This document shows, piece after piece, positions 59,330 to 64,000 of a DNA stretch of 64,000 nucleotides (position 1 is its first letter; each line of letters starts with the position of its first letter). The position numbers and the translations under genes are program-made. Under the pieces are notes generated by a model. The model did not search any database and was not told the DNA's origin. It worked only from the letters and a program-made list of their open reading frames with translations. This DNA is from Vicinamibacterales bacterium (GTDB taxonomy: Bacteria; Acidobacteriota; Vicinamibacteria; Vicinamibacterales; SCN-69-37): the NCBI GenBank assembly GCA_030827135.1, contig JAURFE010000001.1, positions 1,215,920 through 1,279,919 on the forward strand, in the 5' to 3' direction.

Positions 59330-59515
59330 CAACCGACGCCTGCCTGGCGACCATCGGGAAGTGGGTGCAAATCCCACACGGTGACGCCACTGTCAGCGGG
59401 GAGTCGCGTGTTCATCTGTGGTGAATAACCACCGTCACTGACCCGATTCGAGGGTTGGGAAGACGCGAACACGAGGCCGCGATCCGCAAGTCAGGATACC
59501 TGGTCATCAGGCTCC
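59330..59515 (+). promoter_or_regulatory. Cobalamin riboswitch
   Basis: Conserved parts occur in order: GGGAA and GTGGGTGCAAATCCCACACGG (broken here as GGGTGCAAATCCC), GCCACTGTCAGC, and the B12 box AAGTCAGGATACCTG at about 59488-59503. These are the core elements of the AdoCbl-type aptamer. It lies 70 bases before btuB, with a CCGGCG...CGCCGG hairpin next to the GGAGAAGGAG ribosome-binding site, so it may act on translation. It should shut the operon down when B12 is plentiful. Ends are approximate. Confidence 0.9.
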
Positions 59516-59586
59516 GTCCTTTGCCCGTCCACCGCGATGTTGCGATGGCCGGACCGGCGCGTTCCACGCCGGAGAAGGAGCCCGTG

Positions 59587-61824
59587 ATGCACTCACGCCT
59601 GTCCGCCTGCGCGTTTTCTCCCTGTGCCATTTTTCTGTTCGTTCTGGTCGCGACGTTCACGCCACACGTGTCGTTCGGGCAGTCCCCCGTCACAGGAGTG
59701 GTATCCGATGCCTCCGGCGCGGCGTTGTCCCGCGTCCCGGTCCGGTTGGTGGATGCCAAGGGGATCTCGCACAGCACCACGCTGACGGATGCCACAGGCC
59801 GGTTCGTCCTTCCGGCGACCTGCGCCTCCTGCCGGATTGTGGCGGCCCTGCCCGGCTTTCTGACGGCGACCGTCACGTCGACCGTCGGACGCGACACCCG
59901 CATCGTATTGTCCGTGGCGCCAATTCAGGAATCGATCGTTGTCACGGCAACACGCGACGCGGCGCCGTCGAGTCAGGTCGGCGCAAGTGTGACGGTGTTT
60001 GATGCCGACGCCATTGCGCGGCGGGGTGACGTGCTCGTCGGCGATCTTCTTCGCCAGGCCCCGGGCGTGGCCGTGGTGCAGAACGGGGGGCGCGGTAACG
60101 TGACGTCGTTGTTCGTACGCGGCGGCGACAACAACTACACCAAGGTGCTGCTCGACGGCATCCCGCTGAACGAGCCCGGCGGCTCGTTCAACTTCGGCGG
60201 TCTCACCGCGGGGCATTTCGATCGCGTCGAGCTGGTGCGAGGCGCGCAATCGGCCGTGTTCGGATCGGACGCGATGGCCGGCGTCCTGCAACTGGTCACC
60301 AGACGCGGGCGCCTTGGCACCCAGCCCGCATTTACCGCCGCGATCTCCGGCGGTGGCTACGGGTCGGAACAGGTGAGCGGCGGCGTCTCCGGCGGCAGCA
60401 CCCGCATTGACTATTCCCTGCATGCGAGCGGGTACCGCACCGACAATCGGGTACCCAACAATCGCTTTGCATCCAACACGGCGTCCTTCACCGCCGGCGC
60501 AATCTTGACGCCGGCGTTGACGATGCGGGTTGTGGGTCGGATTGAAGACGGCGTGGCGGGAGCGCCCGGGCAGACGGCGTTTGGGCGGCCCGACCTGGAC
60601 GCGTCATTCACACAGGCGCACGCCGTCGGCGGCCTCACCCTCGAACACCGTGGGCCCCGTGTGACCCAGCGCCTCAGTTACGCACTCGCCACCTCTGAGC
60701 AGCGGTCCACCAACCTTCTGCTCGACGCGCCGTACACGCCGACGTACCAGGGCCGCACCTCGCCCTTCGAGTTCTACGACTTCGCGTACGACAGCGGGTC
60801 GCGGTTCCGGCGTCACCACGCGAGTTACCAGGCGGACATCCGCCGTGCCCACGGCGGGATCCTGAGCGGCGCTGAGGTCTTCACGGTGGCGGTGGACTGG
60901 GACGGCCAGCGCGGCACCCTGCGCGACTACATGAGCGCGGTCGAGACCACCCCGTCGCGCAACAACCTCGGCGCGACGATTCAGCATCAGCACATCAGTG
61001 CGCGGCTGGCGCTCACCACGGGCGTGCGATTTGAACACAACGCCAGCTTTGGCCGCGCGGTTGTGCCCCGCATCTCGGCGGCGGTGCTGGTGCACCAGGC
61101 GGGCGGGGTCGTGGGCGCCACCAAGCTCAAGGCCAACGCCGGCACGGGTATCAAGGAGCCGACACTGCGTCAATCCTTCAGCCTGTCGCCTTTTGATCTC
61201 GGAAGCCCGGATCTGAAGGCTGAACGGTCACGCACGATTGATCTGGGCATCGAGCAGCGTCTGTTCGACGACCGCGCCAAGATCGAGGTCGTCTGGTTCG
61301 ACAACAGTTTCACCAATCAGATCTCCACACGCACGATCAGTTTCTCCCCGTACACCGCGCAGTATTTCAACGTGGGGCGGACGGACGCGCGTGGCTGGGA
61401 ACTGGCCGCCACGGTAGTCCCGATGGATCATGTGCGCCTCACGGCGAGCCACACGATCGTCGACTCCGCAATCATCGACGCCTCGTCGGAATTCAGCGAG
61501 GCGCTGGCCGCCGGCCAGTGGGCGCTTCGTCGCCCGCGCCATTCGGGCCAGGCGCTGCTGATGGTCAATCGGGGTCGCTTCTCCTCGGACCTCGGCGCCG
61601 CCTGGGTTGGCCGACGCAACGACAGCGACTTCTCGGCACTGGTGCCGGCCATCACGCAGGCGGATGGGTACACGCTGTGGCGCGGGCAGGTCGCCTGGCA
61701 ACTGGTCCGGCAGGCGTCTGCGTTTGTGCGGTTCGAAAACCTGACGAACGTGGCCTATATGGAGCCGCTCGGGTACCAGGCCTGGGGTCGCACCGTGCAT
61801 GCCGGCATGCGACTGAAGTTCTGA
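59587..61824 (+). CDS. btuB: TonB-dependent vitamin B12 receptor
   Basis: 745 residues. Signal peptide (about 12-31), then a carboxypeptidase-regulatory-like beta domain (about 34-110, 'VTGVVSDASGAALSRVPV'), a TonB box 'ESIVVTATR' (115-123), a plug domain ('LLRQAPGVAVVQNGGRGNVTSLFVRGG') and a 22-strand barrel ending in Phe ('GMRLKF'). The riboswitch upstream and the BtuDCF genes downstream identify cobalamin as the cargo. ATG 59587 follows a GGAGAAGGAG site; earlier starts would lie next to the riboswitch. The extra N-terminal domain is common outside Proteobacteria. Confidence 0.94.
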   Translation: MHSRLSACAFSPCAIFLFVLVATFTPHVSFGQSPVTGVVSDASGAALSRVPVRLVDAKGISHSTTLTDATGRFVLPATCASCRIVAALPGFLTATVTSTVGRDTRIVLSVAPIQESIVVTATRDAAPSSQVGASVTVFDADAIARRGDVLVGDLLRQAPGVAVVQNGGRGNVTSLFVRGGDNNYTKVLLDGIPLNEPGGSFNFGGLTAGHFDRVELVRGAQSAVFGSDAMAGVLQLVTRRGRLGTQPAFTAAISGGGYGSEQVSGGVSGGSTRIDYSLHASGYRTDNRVPNNRFASNTASFTAGAILTPALTMRVVGRIEDGVAGAPGQTAFGRPDLDASFTQAHAVGGLTLEHRGPRVTQRLSYALATSEQRSTNLLLDAPYTPTYQGRTSPFEFYDFAYDSGSRFRRHHASYQADIRRAHGGILSGAEVFTVAVDWDGQRGTLRDYMSAVETTPSRNNLGATIQHQHISARLALTTGVRFEHNASFGRAVVPRISAAVLVHQAGGVVGATKLKANAGTGIKEPTLRQSFSLSPFDLGSPDLKAERSRTIDLGIEQRLFDDRAKIEVVWFDNSFTNQISTRTISFSPYTAQYFNVGRTDARGWELAATVVPMDHVRLTASHTIVDSAIIDASSEFSEALAAGQWALRRPRHSGQALLMVNRGRFSSDLGAAWVGRRNDSDFSALVPAITQADGYTLWRGQVAWQLVRQASAFVRFENLTNVAYMEPLGYQAWGRTVHAGMRLKF

Positions 61825-62625
61825 ATGCTTGCCGCCACTGGTCTGTCGTTTGCCTTTGGCACCCAGCACGTCCTGCGGGACGTGTCGCTGGATGTCCGGG
61901 CGGGCGGCATGGTCGGTGTGCTCGGCCCCAACGGCTGTGGCAAGACCACGCTGCTGCGGTTGCTCGCCGGGTCGCTCCCGGCAGACCGCGGGGCCGTGGC
62001 GCTTGACGGTCGCGCGCTGACGAGCATCGATCGCCGCAGCCTCGCGCGTCGCATCGCGGTCGTGCCGCAGCACACCCATCTGGCGTTTGACTACTCCGTG
62101 CAGGAGGTGGCGCTGATGGGGCGGTACCCGCACCTCGGGGCCTTTGAGGTTGAGGGCCCGCAGGATCTCGCAGCGGCCCAGGCGGCACTGGAGGCCACAG
62201 GCACGGCGCACCTGGCCCATCGGCCATTCAACACGTTGAGTGGGGGCGAGCAGCAACGGGTGGCGATTGCCTCCGCGCTCGCGCAACTGGACGTCCGGAC
62301 GTCCGCGCACTTACACGCGACGCGATTTTTGCTGCTGGACGAACCCACGGCGTCCCTGGATCTGCGGTACCAGGTCGAAGTGGCCGCCCTGATCGCGCGC
62401 CTCCATGCGGAGGGCCAGGCGTCCGACTCGCCGTTGTCGATCGTCACCAGCACACACGATCTTCGCTTCGCCGCCACGGTCTGCACCACGGTGGTGCTTC
62501 TCGCGGAAGGCCGGGTCATGGCCGTCGGTTCACCGGCGCAGGTCCTGACGCCCGACACGCTCGCGTCGGCCTACGGGCTGACGCCCGCGCTGGCCGCCTC
62601 CCTGATACCGGCGAGGATCGGCTGA
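61825..62625 (+). CDS. btuD: Vitamin B12 ABC transporter ATP-binding protein
   Basis: 266 residues. Walker A Gly-Pro-Asn-Gly-Cys-Gly-Lys-Thr-Thr (34-42), Q loop 'VVPQHTH', signature 'LSGGEQQR', Walker B 'LLLDEPTASLD', and the switch His in 'STHDLRFA'. This is the FecE/BtuD type. The ATG follows the btuB stop with no gap, and its own stop overlaps the btuC start (TGATG). It powers B12 import through the inner membrane. Confidence 0.95.
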   Translation: MLAATGLSFAFGTQHVLRDVSLDVRAGGMVGVLGPNGCGKTTLLRLLAGSLPADRGAVALDGRALTSIDRRSLARRIAVVPQHTHLAFDYSVQEVALMGRYPHLGAFEVEGPQDLAAAQAALEATGTAHLAHRPFNTLSGGEQQRVAIASALAQLDVRTSAHLHATRFLLLDEPTASLDLRYQVEVAALIARLHAEGQASDSPLSIVTSTHDLRFAATVCTTVVLLAEGRVMAVGSPAQVLTPDTLASAYGLTPALAASLIPARIG

Positions 62626-63641
62626 TGCCGCATCCCCTGAGGCGCGGCGTGCCCCTCGTGGCGTTCAGCCTGATCACGGCGGTGGTGGCCATCATCGCCG
62701 CGCCGTTCATCGGTCCGACGCCGTTATCCCTGCGGGAGGTGTTCTCAGCGTCCGTGCCCTTCGCCGACAACATGGACGCGCAGATCTTCTTTCTCGCGCG
62801 ACTCCCCCGCGCCCTCGCGGCCGGTCTCGTCGGCGGCACGCTGGCCGCCGCCGGTGTCGTGTTCCAGGCGCTCCTGCGCAATCCGCTGGCGACGCCGTAC
62901 ACATTGGGCATCTCGGCAGGCGCCTCGCTGGGCGCCATGGTCGCAATCACGTTCGGTGCCGCGATTCCCCTGGGACTGCCGTTTGGCGGCATCGCGGGCG
63001 CCAGTCTCGCCGGCGCCGGTCTCGCGGTGCTCGTGGTCTACGCACTCGCATCGGCGCGGCACTCGGGCCTGTCGACCACCGTCCTTCTGCTGGCCGGCGT
63101 CACGATGAATGCGTTCTTCTCGGCGCTGATCCTCTTTGTGCAGTACCTGAGCGACTTCACCGAGACGTTCCGCGCGTTGCGATGGCTGATGGGCGACCTC
63201 GATGTGGCGGGGTATCAGCCGATTCTCGCCGCGCTGCCCTTGGTCGGGCTCGCCCTCGCGGCCTTCGGGTGGCTGGCCCGGCCGCTCAACCTGCTGACGC
63301 TCGGCGCCGATGCCGCGATCACCCGCGGCGTGGATGTGGTGCGCGCACAGCGTGTCGCCTTTTTTGCGGGGTCACTGGCGACCGGCGCGGCGGTCTCGGT
63401 GGGGGGACCGATCGGCTTTGTCGGCATCATCGTGCCTCATCTGGTGCGCCTGGTCGTCGGCGCCGACCATCGACTCGTCCTGCCGGCATCGTTCGGTGTC
63501 GGCGCGACGTTCCTTGTGGCGTGTGACGTGCTGGCCCGCACCGTCATATCGCCCCTCGAACTGCCGGTCGGCATCATCACCGCGCTCATCGGGGGGCCGT
63601 TCTTCCTTTATATGTTGATTCGCGGGACGAGGGCGGCATGA
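62625..63641 (+). CDS. btuC: Vitamin B12 ABC transporter permease (FecCD family)
   Basis: 338 residues with about ten transmembrane helices. FecCD features: 'FFLARLPRALAAGLVGGTLAAAGVVFQALLRNPLATPYTLGISAGAS' near residues 50-95 (read in parts) and 'SVGGPIGFVGIIVPHLVRLVVGADHR' with the coupling helix. It forms a dimer with two BtuD subunits. It overlaps btuD by one base and btuF by four (ATGA). Its stop is followed at once by an octamer tandem repeat. Confidence 0.95.
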   Translation: MPHPLRRGVPLVAFSLITAVVAIIAAPFIGPTPLSLREVFSASVPFADNMDAQIFFLARLPRALAAGLVGGTLAAAGVVFQALLRNPLATPYTLGISAGASLGAMVAITFGAAIPLGLPFGGIAGASLAGAGLAVLVVYALASARHSGLSTTVLLLAGVTMNAFFSALILFVQYLSDFTETFRALRWLMGDLDVAGYQPILAALPLVGLALAAFGWLARPLNLLTLGADAAITRGVDVVRAQRVAFFAGSLATGAAVSVGGPIGFVGIIVPHLVRLVVGADHRLVLPASFGVGATFLVACDVLARTVISPLELPVGIITALIGGPFFLYMLIRGTRAA

Positions 63642-64000
63642 AGGGTCCAAAGGTCCAGGGGTCCAGGGGTCCAGGAGTCCTCCTCATGATGCTGGGTGCC
63701 ATGTGCACGGTGCTGGGTGCGCAGGCGCAGAGGCCTGCGCGCATCGTGAGTCTGATCCCTGCCGTCACCGAGATGTTGTTTGCGATTGGGGCGGGGCCGC
63801 AGGTCGTCGGTGTGTCGAGCTTTGATACGTACCCGCCTGAAGCGGTGGCGCGGCCACAGGTCGGCGGGTTGTTTGATCCGAACTTCGAGCGCATTCTCTC
63901 GCTGCGGCCTGACCTGGTGATCACCTACGGGTCGCAGGTTGAGCTCGTCGAGCGGTTGAAGGGCACCAATATTCCGTCCTTCGCGTACAGGCACGGTGGC
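63638..64000 (+). CDS. btuF: Vitamin B12-binding periplasmic protein (3' end outside the window)
   Basis: The first 121 codons are present. 'ARIVSLIPAVTEMLFAIGAGPQVVGVSSFDTYPPEA' and 'FERILSLRPDLVITYGSQVELVERL' are typical of the helical-backbone BtuF family, which hands B12 to BtuCD. The signal peptide (about residues 15-32) is preceded by Met-Lys-Gly-Pro-Lys-Val-Gln-Gly-Ser-Arg-Gly-Pro-Gly, which comes from the octamer repeat. The ATG overlaps the btuC stop; the two Met codons at 63686-63691 would give a signal peptide free of repeat and may be the true start. Confidence 0.9.
   Translation, partial: MKGPKVQGSRGPGVLLMMLGAMCTVLGAQAQRPARIVSLIPAVTEMLFAIGAGPQVVGVSSFDTYPPEAVARPQVGGLFDPNFERILSLRPDLVITYGSQVELVERLKGTNIPSFAYRHGG
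63642..63681. repeat. Octanucleotide tandem repeat (GGGGTCCA) at the btuC stop / btuF start
   Basis: Five units: AGGGTCCA, AAGGTCCA, GGGGTCCA, GGGGTCCA, GGAGTCCT. The run starts at the base after the btuC TGA and is read as the first residues of BtuF if translation begins at 63638. Confidence 0.85.

Overview
The window looks like chromosomal DNA of a GC-rich, free-living, Gram-negative bacterium. The gene set (many exported S9, M14, S8 and DUF885 hydrolases, a futalosine menaquinone gene, NrfHA, TonB-dependent B12 uptake, a bacterial short SRP RNA) fits Acidobacteriota, most likely the Vicinamibacteria. That placement is an inference from gene content and style; no rRNA is present to test it. 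No rRNA, IS element or CRISPR array was seen.

Layout. 1-2.5 kb: end of an unknown exported protein, then an HPr-kinase-like protein, a PqqD-like protein and a family-5 nucleotidyltransferase, a cluster that resembles a peptide-modification system. 2.5-17.8 kb: exported peptidase and serine hydrolase, a KtrAB potassium uptake pair, polyphosphate kinase, then a leftward run of cupin, atypical SDR, a YjbQ-like fusion, DUF885 and M14 peptidases, and a thioesterase. 17.86-21.19 kb: a 3.3 kb island bounded by 46-bp direct repeats of the 3' part of a tRNA-Asn gene; it has no integrase, one exported HExxH protein and a stub of a DUF262 gene. 21.3-27.5 kb: OsmC, membrane proteins, a receiver protein, and the SRP RNA-dnaX-ybaB-recR block next to tRNA-Ser. 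27.5-32.4 kb: NarL-type two-component pair, three tandem lipoproteins, a degenerate hybrid kinase. 32.3-39.1 kb: a tightly overlapping leftward series folB-SDR-PLD-CYTH-glgB-prolyl oligopeptidase. 39.2-47.4 kb: zinc-ribbon pseudogene, D-amino-acid dehydrogenase-like enzyme, arginase-family protein, glutaryl-CoA dehydrogenase, GT-C-like membrane protein, RNase HI with a C-terminal hybrid-binding domain, a PQQ-propeller protein. 47.5-54 kb: tRNA-Ser, tadA, outer-membrane protein, subtilase, radical SAM protein, tRNA-Arg(ACG), GH3, MoaB and MoeA. 55.2-59.3 kb: nrfA-nrfH-SOD and mqnE-yjbQ. 59.3-64 kb: a cobalamin riboswitch driving btuB-btuD-btuC-btuF (last gene cut by the window end).

Genes that work together: menaquinone (mqnE) can feed NrfH and NrfA; TadA has its usual substrate tRNA-Arg(ACG) 3.4 kb away; BtuB/D/C/F make a full B12 import route under B12 control; DnaX, YbaB and RecR form the usual replication and repair block.

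The main unexpected signal is non-coding. Two families of short repeats are scattered through the window: tandem repeats with an 8-base period, and GC-rich palindromes with a TAGGGC arm. Both often start exactly at a stop codon, and in several places they have become part of coding sequence (dnaX linker, the N-termini of the prolyl oligopeptidase and BtuF, an internal loop of the oligopeptidase).
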